Below, piece by piece: positions 1 to 9,318 of a DNA stretch of 47,682 nucleotides. Source of the DNA: Methanobacterium sp. (GTDB lineage Archaea > Methanobacteriota > Methanobacteria > Methanobacteriales > Methanobacteriaceae). Positions within the stretch are counted from its first letter, which is position 1; every line of letters starts with the position of its first letter. The notes beneath the pieces are model-generated. The model was not told where the DNA came from and did no database searches. It saw nothing but the letters and a program-made list of their open reading frames with translations. Position numbers and translations under genes: made by a program. Location of the stretch: positions 1-47,682 of the forward strand of contig JASEIM010000016.1 in assembly GCA_030017655.1 (NCBI GenBank). Direction: 5' to 3'.

Positions 1-30
1 AATAAAAAGAATTGATTGAGATATGTAAAT

Positions 31-1074
31 CTACATTATCTCAGATATAAGTTCTGCATTCAAAATAGAAGCGCCTGCTGCACCCCTTATTGTATTATGC
101 CCAACTAAAACATACCTAAGACTTTTATCAAATGCAGCATCCTTTCTGATTCTTCCAACAGTGACCGCCATTCCATTATCTGTATTTCTATCCATTCTTG
201 GCTGCGGCCTGTTTTCTTCTTCCCTGATTACAACAGGATTTTTTGGAGCTGAATACAGATCGAGTTTCTGTGGAAGACCTTTAAATCCATTGAGAGATTT
301 TTTAATATCATCTATTTCAAATTCATCCTCAAATTCAATGAAAACAGCCTCTGTATGACCATCTACAACCGCAACCCTATGACATGAAGCGCTTACTCCA
401 AAATTTGCTGGAGTAACTTTTTCACCATCAAAATCACCGAGTAAATGAAGGGTTTCAGTTTCCATTTTCTCTTCTTCCCCTCCAATAAACGGGACAAGAT
501 TATCTACAATTGCCATTGAAGGAACACCATTATATCCTGCACCTGAAACGGCCTGCATAGTTGAAACATAAACTCTTTTTATATCATACTGGTCATAAAG
601 AGGTTTTAAAGTAATTGTAAGCGCTATAGTAGAACAATTAGGATTTGTAACTACAAAACCATCCCATCCCCTGTTTTTCTGCTGAAGTTCAATCATGTCC
701 AGATGTTCAGGATTTACTTCCGGTATTACCAGAGGTACATCTGGCTCCATCCTCATTGCACTTGCATTTGACGCTACAATGCATGATCTGGCAAACTTGG
801 GCTCTACAACCGCTGCAGTATCTGCCGGAAGTGCAGAAAATACTATATCTACATCTTTAGCTTCCTTTGGATCTGTATCTACCACAGTTATGTCCTTTAC
901 ACTTTCCGGTATTTTACTATCAAGATACCATGTTGCTGCGTCTTCATATCTTTTTCCTGCTGATCTTGCAGATGCTGTGAGTGCAGTGATTTCAAACTTT
1001 GGATGATCCGCCAATAGTTCGATGAATCTCTGCCCAACCATTCCAGTTGCTCCGAGAATACCTACGTTTACCAT
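31..1074 (-). CDS. asd: Aspartate-semialdehyde dehydrogenase
   Basis: Reduces aspartyl phosphate to aspartate semialdehyde with NADPH, the branch point to lysine, threonine and methionine. The 347-residue protein has the usual length for the archaeal/fungal-type enzyme. It shows an N-terminal Rossmann motif GATGMVG (residues 8-14), the catalytic cysteine in NPNCST (C147) and a candidate catalytic histidine in VDGH (H240). An RBS (GGTGAT) lies just upstream of the ATG. It is the last gene of the minus-strand lysine operon and is separated from dapB by the PLD gene. I am confident of the family from the motifs and the neighbours. Confidence 0.96.
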   Translation of the reverse strand: MVNVGILGATGMVGQRFIELLADHPKFEITALTASARSAGKRYEDAATWYLDSKIPESVKDITVVDTDPKEAKDVDIVFSALPADTAAVVEPKFARSCIVASNASAMRMEPDVPLVIPEVNPEHLDMIELQQKNRGWDGFVVTNPNCSTIALTITLKPLYDQYDIKRVYVSTMQAVSGAGYNGVPSMAIVDNLVPFIGGEEEKMETETLHLLGDFDGEKVTPANFGVSASCHRVAVVDGHTEAVFIEFEDEFEIDDIKKSLNGFKGLPQKLDLYSAPKNPVVIREEENRPQPRMDRNTDNGMAVTVGRIRKDAAFDKSLRYVLVGHNTIRGAAGASILNAELISEIM

Positions 1075-1118
1075 ATAAAATCACCTATAATCATATTTAG
1101 GAAGTTGATATTATAAAT

Positions 1119-2276
1119 CTATTCCCCTAACAATTTTATTTTTCCATCATATTTTTGAAGTCCTAACCTTAATTCACCATCATAAACTTTTGTATATCCA
1201 TTTATTATCTCAAACATGATACCTACTTTTATTTTTTCTTTAGGAACTACATTGTCCCAGAGTTCTAAAACAATATCTCCAGTATTGTCTCTAATTTTTA
1301 CAAGAGTAAGTATTTTAGTGCCATGTTTATATTCCAGCTCAATTATGTCTTCAATTTTTACTATTTCTCCTTTTATTTTAATCTGACTTAAGCCGCTTTT
1401 TAAACTTTTTATATTAACAAATCGGTTTATCGGTGAAAATCCTTTAATGGTGAATTCCCTGAATCCTTCTATTTTACCAACCTTTCCAGAAATTTCAACT
1501 TCTTCCCCAATTTTAGAGGTTTTAAGTCTCTCATTAGTACCTATAAATTTTATAGCTATGTCCTTTCTTTTTTTACCCAGTACATACGCTTTATTATTAT
1601 CCAAATATCCTAAAATTCCATTGAACTTTACAATCCCATCATCTGAAATGCTGAACTTTTCTTCTTCCATGATTTTGTTAAAATCCTTCCGGTGTCTCTG
1701 AAATATCCCTGATAGATGATAGGACTTACAGGATAATACGTATTCATCATCAACATATTCTTTTGAAGTATTATGACTCCATAACCTTAAAAAAAATCCA
1801 ACAGCACCTTTTACCGCATTATTATCTTTTGTGTAAAGATTTGCTTCAATTTGAGGCTTTCCTTCATAATCTCTGGTCGATCCAAGTCCACTGCCAGTTA
1901 GATTAGAAGAACCTACAATCATTTCCTTGTCATCGACTATTATCATCTTCGCATGGATGCTGTTATTATATTTTATGGATATATTTTCTCCAAAAATATT
2001 TTTCCACCGTTCCACATCATCCAGTTGATGTAATCTTCGAACCACATCCTCTTTTTCAAGTTTAGTAATTAAATATACTTCTAAATCTTCATTTTTAGAT
2101 AATGCATTTTCAAAAGGAATAACAAATTCTTCTCCAAGTGTGATCCATGGATATATAATATAAATATGGTTTTTTGCCCTGCTTATCATATCATGGATTT
2201 TTCTTAAAGCACTTCTATCTTCCCTCAGGAAAGTAGGAACAAATTCCGTTGTTGATTCGTGTTTCTTAAAAAGCAT
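1119..2276 (-). CDS. PLD-family nuclease-like protein with C-terminal OB folds
   Basis: The 385-residue protein has an N-terminal phospholipase D-like domain with one HKD motif (HAKMIIVDD followed by GSSNLTGSG, about residues 109-130). Single-HKD members of this superfamily usually act as dimeric nucleases. The second half holds two regions that read as OB folds: about 215-275, and about 295-380 with IKGEIVKIED and LVKIRDNTGDIVLELWD, the latter like tRNA_anti/RPA-type nucleic-acid binding folds. There is no signal peptide or membrane segment. The RBS is GAGGCGGA. It sits between dapB and asd, and nothing in lysine synthesis needs such a protein, so it is probably an insertion into the operon. 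A DNA or RNA processing, repair or defence role is inference only. Confidence 0.8.
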   Translation of the reverse strand: MLFKKHESTTEFVPTFLREDRSALRKIHDMISRAKNHIYIIYPWITLGEEFVIPFENALSKNEDLEVYLITKLEKEDVVRRLHQLDDVERWKNIFGENISIKYNNSIHAKMIIVDDKEMIVGSSNLTGSGLGSTRDYEGKPQIEANLYTKDNNAVKGAVGFFLRLWSHNTSKEYVDDEYVLSCKSYHLSGIFQRHRKDFNKIMEEEKFSISDDGIVKFNGILGYLDNNKAYVLGKKRKDIAIKFIGTNERLKTSKIGEEVEISGKVGKIEGFREFTIKGFSPINRFVNIKSLKSGLSQIKIKGEIVKIEDIIELEYKHGTKILTLVKIRDNTGDIVLELWDNVVPKEKIKVGIMFEIINGYTKVYDGELRLGLQKYDGKIKLLGE

Positions 2277-2325
2277 CTATCCGCCTCAAAAAAATAAAAA
2301 TAATCGTTACAATGGTTTATAATTA

Positions 2326-3144
2326 TTATATACCCAAAACGTCTGCCATGCCACTTATCTTACCTTCTGGTGCTCCCACAACATACCTGACAGCTTTAAT
2401 TACCCCATTAACAAATGCCTGTCTGCTGTGAGCCCTGTGAACTATTTCAATCCTTTCTCCATCTCCGGCAAAAAGCACTGTGTGGTCTCCTACTATGTCT
2501 CCTCCACGAACAGCATGCATCCCAATTTCTTCTTTGGTACGTGCGCCTACCATTCCCTGTCTTCCATAAACACACACTTCATCTTTATTTCTTCCAAGTT
2601 CATCAGCTATAATTTCAAAAGCCTTAACAGCAGTTCCTGAAGGTGCATCAGCCTTATGCTTATGATGAGCTTCAATTATCTCAATATCATAATCATTTAA
2701 AATACTTGCAAGGTCCTTTAAAACTTTAAAGAAGACATTTACTCCAACTGCCATGTTAGGGGCTATAACTGCCCTGATTTTATTGGTTTCAATGGATTTT
2801 CTGATCTCAGCCATTTGTTCATCTGAAAATCCAGTGGTTCCAACAACCAGATCAACACCACACTCGGCTGAGGTTTTAATTGTTTTGACTGCAGCATCAG
2901 CTATTGTGAAATCAACAAGAACATCAGGTTTCTTTTCCTTTAAAACTTCTGAAAGATTTTGAGCACCATTAACAGCAACATCCATTTTTCCAACACCTAT
3001 TACTTCACCTACATCTTTTCCCTCTAAAGGAGTATTTGGTGCTTCTATTGCTGCTATTACTCTCATATCATCCTGTTCTAGTATGGTTTTAATAATTTTT
3101 GAACCCATTCTTCCACATGCGCCTGTTACAGCCACTCCAATCAT
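2326..3144 (-). CDS. dapB: 4-hydroxy-tetrahydrodipicolinate reductase
   Basis: Catalyses the NAD(P)H-dependent second step of the diaminopimelate branch of lysine synthesis. The Rossmann motif is VTGACGRMGS near the N-terminus. The signature EAHHKHKADAPSGTA, with catalytic His and Lys and the substrate-binding SGT, lies near residues 158-171 of the shorter form. I chose the ATG at 3144 because GGAG lies 9 nt upstream of it. The longer form would start with TTG at 3159, inside that same ribosome binding site. The resulting 272 residues is typical for DapB. It lies 55 bp downstream of dapA on the same strand. Confidence 0.95.
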   Translation of the reverse strand: MIGVAVTGACGRMGSKIIKTILEQDDMRVIAAIEAPNTPLEGKDVGEVIGVGKMDVAVNGAQNLSEVLKEKKPDVLVDFTIADAAVKTIKTSAECGVDLVVGTTGFSDEQMAEIRKSIETNKIRAVIAPNMAVGVNVFFKVLKDLASILNDYDIEIIEAHHKHKADAPSGTAVKAFEIIADELGRNKDEVCVYGRQGMVGARTKEEIGMHAVRGGDIVGDHTVLFAGDGERIEIVHRAHSRQAFVNGVIKAVRYVVGAPEGKISGMADVLGI

Positions 3145-3199
3145 TTTATCAGTCTCCAATAAATTTAAAATAAATAAAAAAAATTTTTTATTGCTTGAA

Positions 3200-4093
3200 T
3201 CAAATTAAATCAAGCTGTTCAAGCACTTCTTTTAATTTAGCTTTATTTTCATCTTTAAGAGGTGCAAGAGGCATTCTGACAGGACCTGCTGGCCTTCCCA
3301 TTATATTTAAAGCTGTCTTTGCTGGAACGGGATTTGTCTCAATAAATAATACTTTCATAAGATCATATAGCTCGTAGTGTGCTTTACTAGCTGCTTCAAA
3401 GTCACCAGCCAATGCATAATTAACCATTTGACTCATACGAGCTGGATCGACATTTCCCACAACACTGATAACACCTTTTGCTCCCATTGCAATCATAGGG
3501 AGTGTAAGGTCATCATTTCCTGACAAAACCATGAATTTATCAGCTTTACCAATTTCATCAATTTTTTTAATTATTTTAGACACTTTATCCAGGTCTGGAT
3601 TTGCTTCTTTTATAGCAACAACATTATCAAATTGTGCCACTTTTCCAATAGTATCGACGTCTATATCCGTACCTGTTCTTGAGGGTACATTGTAAACTAT
3701 TATTGGAATATCAGTAGAATCATTCATCAATTTATAGTGCTCATAAAGACCATGAGGTTGCGGCTTATTATAATAAGGTGTTATAACTAACGCAGCGTCT
3801 GCTCCTGTATCTTCTGCATGTTTTACAAGTCCAAGAGCCTCCTTAGATGAATTACTTCCAGCACCAGCAATAGTTGTAACTCTACCATTTACCTCATCAA
3901 TTAGAATATCAACTAGCTTACGGTGCTCATCATGAGATACTGTAGCAGATTCTCCTGTAGTTCCAGCTGCTAATATCCCATCAACGCCCTTTTCAATTAA
4001 GTAATTTATATTTTCACGAATTCCATCCTCATCTATTTCATCATCTTCTGTGTATGGCGTTACCATAGCTACGGTTGTACCTTCCAACTTCAT
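3200..4093 (-). CDS. dapA: 4-hydroxy-tetrahydrodipicolinate synthase
   Basis: Condenses pyruvate with aspartate semialdehyde, the first committed step of the DAP lysine pathway. The 297-residue TIM-barrel protein shows GTTGES (44-49), TPYYNKP (105-111), the tyrosine in VYNVPSRTG (Y134) and the Schiff-base lysine in VAIKEA (K162). The start overlaps the stop of lysC by four bases (ATGA), so translational coupling is likely. Motifs and length identify it securely. Confidence 0.97.
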   Translation of the reverse strand: MKLEGTTVAMVTPYTEDDEIDEDGIRENINYLIEKGVDGILAAGTTGESATVSHDEHRKLVDILIDEVNGRVTTIAGAGSNSSKEALGLVKHAEDTGADAALVITPYYNKPQPHGLYEHYKLMNDSTDIPIIVYNVPSRTGTDIDVDTIGKVAQFDNVVAIKEANPDLDKVSKIIKKIDEIGKADKFMVLSGNDDLTLPMIAMGAKGVISVVGNVDPARMSQMVNYALAGDFEAASKAHYELYDLMKVLFIETNPVPAKTALNIMGRPAGPVRMPLAPLKDENKAKLKEVLEQLDLI

Positions 4094-5313
4094 TTTAAGA
4101 CACCTTTTACAAGTTCATAAGCCTTTCTGCCGTCATTCCAATCTACGAAAATGACAACAGAAGTTTGACTTGAAGAAATTTCAACAATATTAATCTTATT
4201 TTTCTGTAAAGGTTCAGTAATTTCTGCGATTACCCCAGGAGTGTCTATAAAATCCTGGCTTGAAACACTAATCATTGCTATTTCCCTTCCAAGGGAAAGA
4301 GAACTTAATTCATCAGTTTCAACAACAACATCATGAAGAACTTCATGAGCATGTTCTGATTCTGCTTTATTTATGAACACTGTTATTGAATTCTGTCCTG
4401 TAGATATTCCATAAATGTTAATTTTATGTTCTGCAAGTGTATCTGTGATCTTTGCTAAAATCCCGGTTTTAGTAAGGATTTCTTCCCCAACAACAGCAAT
4501 AACTGAAATTGGTTCACTATTTAATGTTGCACTTTTAAGCAAATTATTACCATTAGAAGGTCCAATTATCTCGGTTCCCGGAGCAGATAAATCTCCATGT
4601 TCATAACCGATTATTTTAGCATCTATTTTCGGATCTTTATATTTTAAAGCATGAGGATGTAAAACTTGTGCTCCATGAGTAGCAAGATCTCTCATTTCCT
4701 CAACAGATATCTTATCAAGCTTTCTAGCTGTAAGAAGTTTATTTGGATCAGTTGACATCACTCCATCAACATCAGTCACAATAATGACTTCTTCAGCATT
4801 GAGGCAATGTCCAAGCAGAAATGCTGTTATATCGCTTCCTCCCCGACCTAAAGTTGTTATATTTCCTGATTCATCTTTTCCAAGGAAACCACAGACTATA
4901 GGAATTATACCTTCATCTACCATCTTTTTGATTTCACTTGATTTTTTCTCTGTTGCTTTAAAGTCAATTTTTGCACTTAAAAAGTTGTTATCTGTACTTA
5001 TGGGCCAAGTATCTTTATAAGGATCTACATATTCAGATTTAACACCTAACGATTCCACTGTAGCTGAAAATATTCTTACACTGGTCATTTCACCCATTGA
5101 AAAGACTTCTGCAAGTTGTTTATCTGTTATAGATTTACCCATAGCGTCATCTACAACCTTCAAAAACTCATCGGTCGTTTTATTAATTGCAGATACAACC
5201 ACTACTACTTTTTTACCTTGCATATATTCATTTACAACAGATTGCGCTGCTTTCTTAATCCTTTCTCCATTTCCTATAGATGTTCCTCCGAACTTGGCCA
5301 CTATAATTCCCAT
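4090..5313 (-). CDS. lysC: Aspartate kinase
   Basis: Phosphorylates aspartate and so feeds Asd. The 407-residue protein has the N-terminal kinase signature VAKFGGTS (6-13), TTLGRGGSD in the middle of the kinase domain, and two C-terminal ACT repeats from about residue 265 (ILTKTGILAKITDTLAEHKINIYGIS is condensed here as one repeat between about 275 and 300; the second begins near IDTPGVIAEIT). ACT domains normally give feedback inhibition by lysine or threonine. An RBS (GGTGTGA) precedes the ATG. The gene is overlapped by dapA and follows rps17e closely. Confidence 0.96.
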   Translation of the reverse strand: MGIIVAKFGGTSIGNGERIKKAAQSVVNEYMQGKKVVVVVSAINKTTDEFLKVVDDAMGKSITDKQLAEVFSMGEMTSVRIFSATVESLGVKSEYVDPYKDTWPISTDNNFLSAKIDFKATEKKSSEIKKMVDEGIIPIVCGFLGKDESGNITTLGRGGSDITAFLLGHCLNAEEVIIVTDVDGVMSTDPNKLLTARKLDKISVEEMRDLATHGAQVLHPHALKYKDPKIDAKIIGYEHGDLSAPGTEIIGPSNGNNLLKSATLNSEPISVIAVVGEEILTKTGILAKITDTLAEHKINIYGISTGQNSITVFINKAESEHAHEVLHDVVVETDELSSLSLGREIAMISVSSQDFIDTPGVIAEITEPLQKNKINIVEISSSQTSVVIFVDWNDGRKAYELVKGVLK

Positions 5314-5331
5314 TAAATGTCACACCCACAG

Positions 5332-5523
5332 TCATTGCGATTCTTGTCTAACCAATCTGGTTATGTATCCTGCAATTTTGTTTCTAAGATGTTTAGTACT
5401 GACTGTTGAATATTCTTCCACTAATTTCTTATTCTCATCAAAGTCAGTTGTGAATTTACCTTCGTAATTTTCTATTAATTCTTTTGCAGTTCTTTTAACA
5501 AATGATGTTCTTATGTTACCCAT
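5332..5523 (-). CDS. rps17e: 30S ribosomal protein S17e
   Basis: A 63-residue archaeal/eukaryotic-type small-subunit ribosomal protein. The conserved N-terminal GNIRTSFVKRTAKEL and internal KHLRNKIAGYITRL are characteristic. It has a strong RBS (GGAGG) 8 nt before the ATG. It overlaps the 3' end of the chorismate mutase gene by 8 bp and is followed 18 bp later by lysC. A ribosomal protein gene is therefore embedded in an amino-acid biosynthesis operon. Confidence 0.96.
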   Translation of the reverse strand: MGNIRTSFVKRTAKELIENYEGKFTTDFDENKKLVEEYSTVSTKHLRNKIAGYITRLVRQESQ

Positions 5524-5821
5524 TGGTATTCCTCCTGAGTATTTCTTCCTGTTCTTTTTTACTTAAATCAGTTAAAATTTTCATGATTTTTTTAACGCAG
5601 CTTTCATCTAATTTATTTTGTTCTGCTATTTTTTTTGTTTTATCTTGAATATAATCTTCTCTCTTTTTATCTTCTATTTCCATACCTAAAACAATCTTAG
5701 CATTGACAATATCTCCTGCAAGAGATGTTCTTTTTGCTATTAGATTTATGATTTCTTCATCTATTTTGTCTATTTTATCTCTAGACCCTTGAAGAATTCT
5801 TAAAGCTTCAGCCCTATCCAC
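5516..5821 (-). CDS. Chorismate mutase, AroQ type
   Basis: Converts chorismate to prephenate for phenylalanine and tyrosine synthesis. This 101-residue all-alpha protein fits the AroQ class. It has the N-terminal helix with SRDKIDKIDEEIINLIAKR, then IVNAKIVLGMEIEDKKRE, which carry the conserved Arg/Lys/Glu of the active site. It starts with GTG behind GGTGATG. It is co-transcribed with shikimate kinase upstream and overlaps rps17e downstream. Confidence 0.92.
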   Translation of the reverse strand: MDRAEALRILQGSRDKIDKIDEEIINLIAKRTSLAGDIVNAKIVLGMEIEDKKREDYIQDKTKKIAEQNKLDESCVKKIMKILTDLSKKEQEEILRRNTNG

Positions 5822-5844
5822 AATTCATCACCTTTAAAGATGAC

Positions 5845-6711
5845 CTAAATAGCCTTAATTACAGTACCTGCATTATCAACTTTAGTACGAATAATATTTC
5901 CCTGATATGATTTCCATGCATCCAAAACATTATCAAAGTTTTTATTATCAACTACAGCCACAAATGAAGGTCCTGTTCCAGACAATCCAGATGCAATTGC
6001 ACCGGCATTTAACGCATCAAGGGCAATATTAGGATTAAATTCAAGCGCTGCACAATATAAAAGCCCATTTAAAGTTAGAGCTTTATAAATATCTCCATTT
6101 AACGCAAGATCAAATGCGAACTTAACATAAGGAGCAAGAAGTTTCATTCTTCCAACATCTGATTGTGCAGTTAGTGATTTTTTATTAGGTATATATATTA
6201 ATATGTTTTGCTCTTCCATGTTCTCTTTTTTTAAAATTTTTCTTTTCATATTGTCAGTAACTGTTAAGCCACCATAGAATGATGCACTGGCATCATCAAA
6301 TGCACCCGTAATAGTAACTCCTGCCTCCAGTGAAGAGTCTATAGCCATATTTAGTATTTTAGAATCATTTAAATGGAAATTAGCACCATATTCTTCAGAT
6401 AAAGCCAAAACTGTTGCCATTGTAACTGCATTTGAAGTTGCACTGCTGCTGGAAAGACCTGATGCCACCGGAATATCCGAATAAGTCTTAACCCTAACAC
6501 CAGTATCAATATCAAAACTCTTAAGCACATTCCTGACGCATATTTCCATTAAACTTGTATCAACTTCTTTATCCGATTCACATTTTATTTTTGATGCCTT
6601 TAATTCCACTTCTGCTGTAAGATATAATTCAATGCCGAATGCTGCGCCGTAACCTGTAGCTATAGCATTAATTACAGTTGCAGAACCTGGTGATTTAACA
6701 ATAGTCTTCAA
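5845..6711 (-). CDS. Shikimate kinase, archaeal GHMP type
   Basis: Phosphorylates shikimate in the aromatic pathway. Archaea use a GHMP-superfamily enzyme that is unrelated to bacterial AroK. The 288-residue protein has the ATP-binding motif PVASGLSSSSATSNA (81-95), an N-terminal KSPGSATVINAIATGYGAAFG stretch (condensed, residues 6-26) and the C-terminal SGTGPSF motif. It begins with TTG, with GGTGG 8 nt upstream. It is the first gene of the minus-strand operon; AT-rich promoter sequence lies at 6712-6880, shared with the divergent sppA. Confidence 0.94.
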   Translation of the reverse strand: MKTIVKSPGSATVINAIATGYGAAFGIELYLTAEVELKASKIKCESDKEVDTSLMEICVRNVLKSFDIDTGVRVKTYSDIPVASGLSSSSATSNAVTMATVLALSEEYGANFHLNDSKILNMAIDSSLEAGVTITGAFDDASASFYGGLTVTDNMKRKILKKENMEEQNILIYIPNKKSLTAQSDVGRMKLLAPYVKFAFDLALNGDIYKALTLNGLLYCAALEFNPNIALDALNAGAIASGLSGTGPSFVAVVDNKNFDNVLDAWKSYQGNIIRTKVDNAGTVIKAI

Positions 6712-6843
6712 TTTACCACCTTTTTGGTGTTATAAATAATCAGTTCGATAGGAAATTAATAATTATCTTTTTATATCATTTAAATATTTATATACATTAA
6801 ACCCGAAATGCAAAATCAATAAAAATGGTGCGAAAACTCAATG

Positions 6844-6851
6844 TATATATA
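6844..6851 (+). promoter_or_regulatory. TATA box for sppA
   Basis: The sequence TATATATA lies about 33 bp upstream of the sppA ATG. Archaeal transcription starts roughly 24-28 bp downstream of TATA, which would leave only a very short leader. A further A/T-rich TATA-like block at 6779-6796 could serve either strand in this divergent region. Confidence 0.45.
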
Positions 6852-6880
6852 ACTATCTGAGAATTATATAAATTAATATA

Positions 6881-7807
6881 ATGTCGATTAAAAGTGATAA
6901 AATGGATAAAAATACTAAAATACTATTAGGATTAGGTATTTCTGGAATTTTCCTTTTATTTATTCTTTTAATAGGAGCAATAATCCTTATTGCACCTACA
7001 ATAGTAGATAAAGTAGCAGTTATACCAATCCAAGGTGAAATTGCATATGGATCATCCAATATATTTGGAGGGAATGTAGCTAATCCTGAAGTTATAAAAG
7101 ATCTTATTAAGCAAGCTGAAGAGGATGATTCTGTAGGAGCAATCCTATTAGATATTAACAGCCCAGGAGGAACACCTGTTGCAAGCGAAGAAATTATGGA
7201 TGCTGTTAAAAACTGTAAAAAGCCTGTAGTTGCATGGATAAGCGATACTGGTGCGTCAGGGGCATATCTTGCTGCTTCCCCTGCAGATAAAATCATTGCG
7301 GGTCCTTCATCACTTGTGGGAAGTATAGGAGTGATATTAGACATAACCGATCTTTCAGAACTCTATCAAAAGATTGGAGTGGATAAATATGCGATTAAAG
7401 GTGGGGAATACAAAGACATCGGGGCTGACTACAGAAAAATGACTGCTGAAGAGAAAAAAATGCTGCAAAATATGGTGAATGAAAACTATGACCATTTCAT
7501 TGCATTAGTTGCAGAAAACAGGCATTTAGATAAGAAATATGTTAAAGGTATTGCAGAAGGACAGATATATACTGGAAACCAGGCTAAAAACCTTAAATTA
7601 ATTGATGGTGTGGGAAGTAAAGAACAGGCCATTGATACTGCTGCAAAAATGGGAGGAATAGAAGGAGAATATGAAATTATCACAATGACCCCTCCAGAAT
7701 CATTAGAAGACATTTTAAGTAATTTCTCCTCTAAAATTGGATATTCAATTGGAAAGGGAATTGGAAGTTTATTAGAGGAAGATACGATTAAAAATATTTT
7801 ATATTAA
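6881..7807 (+). CDS. sppA: Signal peptide peptidase SppA (S49 family)
   Basis: Membrane-bound serine protease that degrades cleaved signal peptides and membrane protein fragments. The 308-residue protein has one N-terminal membrane anchor (about residues 12-36), the conserved LLDINSPGG (about 90-98), the catalytic serine in GASGAYLAAS (about 123-132) and the catalytic lysine region KGGEYKD (about 172-178). These are arranged as in short bacterial/archaeal SppA with a Ser-Lys dyad. A second ATG at 6902 is an alternative start. It is divergent from the shikimate kinase operon. Confidence 0.93.
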   Translation: MSIKSDKMDKNTKILLGLGISGIFLLFILLIGAIILIAPTIVDKVAVIPIQGEIAYGSSNIFGGNVANPEVIKDLIKQAEEDDSVGAILLDINSPGGTPVASEEIMDAVKNCKKPVVAWISDTGASGAYLAASPADKIIAGPSSLVGSIGVILDITDLSELYQKIGVDKYAIKGGEYKDIGADYRKMTAEEKKMLQNMVNENYDHFIALVAENRHLDKKYVKGIAEGQIYTGNQAKNLKLIDGVGSKEQAIDTAAKMGGIEGEYEIITMTPPESLEDILSNFSSKIGYSIGKGIGSLLEEDTIKNILY

Positions 7808-7916
7808 AAACGCTGGCAATAAGTTTAAATCCTAAAAAAATTAAATATGTATTTTATTGAAACAGAAAATGAATGAATCTGAATTAAATTTAGCATATTC
7901 AAACGGAGGTTAAATA

Positions 7917-8183
7917 ATGACTGTTAAAATTGAAGTATTTACATCTCCTTCATGTCCATATTGTCCTATGGCCATAGAAGTTGTTGATGCAGTTAAAAAA
8001 GAAATGCAAGATGCTATTGAAGTTGAAAAGATTGATATAATGAAAGACCGCGAAAAAGCAATAGAATATGGATTAATGGCAGTTCCAGCAGTGGCCATAA
8101 ATGGTGTAGTTAAATTTGTAGGCGCTCCTGAAAAAGAAGATCTTAAAAACGCCATACAAGAAGAGATGCAACAAGCGAGTTAA
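7917..8183 (+). CDS. Small thioredoxin/glutaredoxin-like protein (MTH807 family)
   Basis: An 88-residue thioredoxin-fold protein with redox motif CPYC (C13-C16) after TSPS, and the cis-proline segment AVPAVAING. It closely resembles what I recall of M. thermautotrophicus MTH807, a small thioredoxin. It presumably reduces protein disulfides in the cytoplasm. The RBS is GGAGG, 7 nt upstream. It sits between sppA and cbiD, the same order I recall in Methanothermobacter. Confidence 0.93.
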   Translation: MTVKIEVFTSPSCPYCPMAIEVVDAVKKEMQDAIEVEKIDIMKDREKAIEYGLMAVPAVAINGVVKFVGAPEKEDLKNAIQEEMQQAS

Positions 8184-8191
8184 TCAGAGAG

Positions 8192-9298
8192 ATGGAAAAT
8201 AACAGTGCTCCTCTTAATAAAGAGTTTAAATATAAAAAAACAGTTACTAATAAAAATTTTCCTTTTGGCATTACTACAGGAAGCGCGGCAGCCGCAGCTG
8301 CTCTTGCAGCCTTCCTTTCCATTAAAAATAACGTGAAATATGTGAATATAAAAGCTCCTGTTGGAACGCTTGAAATTCATGTAGATTACGCGAAAAAAAT
8401 AAATTCTAATTCTGGAAGGGCTTGTATAATAAAAATGCCCTATAATGACCCTGATGTCACAAAAAACCTTCAGATATGTGCTGAGGTCAGTTTAAGAGAA
8501 GATGGTCAAATTAAGATTAAGGGTGGAAAAGGTGTTGGAAAAGTAACAAAGCCTGGATTGCAAGTTCCAATTGGAAAACATGCTATAAACCCTGTTCCAA
8601 TGCAAATGATACATGATAACATTAGGGAAGTTCTTCCTGAAGGCATTGGGGCTAATATAACGATCTATGTACCTAATGGTGAGAAAATATCTCGAAAAAC
8701 CATGAATGAACGATTAGGTATAAAAGGAGGGATTTCTATTCTTGGAACAACTGGTATCGCTCGTCCAATGTCTTCTAAAGCATACATGGAATCACTGGTT
8801 TGTCAAATTGATGTGGCAATGGCCGAAGGGTTTAAAGATCTTATTTTTGTTCCAGGTAATATTGGAGAAAGACTTGCAATTGATACTTTAAATGCTCTTC
8901 AAGACCAGATAATTCAAATGGGGAATTTTGTAGGTTTTATGCTGGATAAAGCTGCCCAAAAAGGCGTGGAAAAGATTACTCTATTTGGACATGCAGGTAA
9001 ACTTATAAAGATTGCTGCAGGTATATTCAATACAAAAAATAGTGTTGCCGACGGAAGACGTGAAATAATTGCTGCATATTCAGGCATTTTAGGTGCAGAT
9101 AAAGATTTAATTTCAGAAATTTTTAAATCTAAAACCACTGAAGATATGATAGCTATTTTAGATAGGGAAAATCTCACCCATGATGTTTTTAATGCAATAG
9201 GAACAACTATAAAAGAGAAGTGCCAGGATAAATATAAAATGGATTTTGATGTTTTTATTGTAAAAATGGATGGCACTATTTTGAATAAGAAAAAATAA
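8192..9298 (+). CDS. cbiD: Cobalt-precorrin-5B C1-methyltransferase
   Basis: Anaerobic corrin-ring methylation in cobamide synthesis, needed for the corrinoid of methanogenic methyltransferases. The 368-residue protein shows the CbiD hallmarks FGITTGSAAAAAALAAF (25-41), GKGVGKVTKPGLQVPIGKHAINP (condensed, 112-134) and TTGIARPMS. It starts 8 bp after the thioredoxin gene, so the two are probably one transcript. No cobalamin riboswitch is visible upstream. Confidence 0.95.
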   Translation: MENNSAPLNKEFKYKKTVTNKNFPFGITTGSAAAAAALAAFLSIKNNVKYVNIKAPVGTLEIHVDYAKKINSNSGRACIIKMPYNDPDVTKNLQICAEVSLREDGQIKIKGGKGVGKVTKPGLQVPIGKHAINPVPMQMIHDNIREVLPEGIGANITIYVPNGEKISRKTMNERLGIKGGISILGTTGIARPMSSKAYMESLVCQIDVAMAEGFKDLIFVPGNIGERLAIDTLNALQDQIIQMGNFVGFMLDKAAQKGVEKITLFGHAGKLIKIAAGIFNTKNSVADGRREIIAAYSGILGADKDLISEIFKSKTTEDMIAILDRENLTHDVFNAIGTTIKEKCQDKYKMDFDVFIVKMDGTILNKKK

Positions 9299-9318
9299 AA
9301 ATTATATGGTGAAAATAG

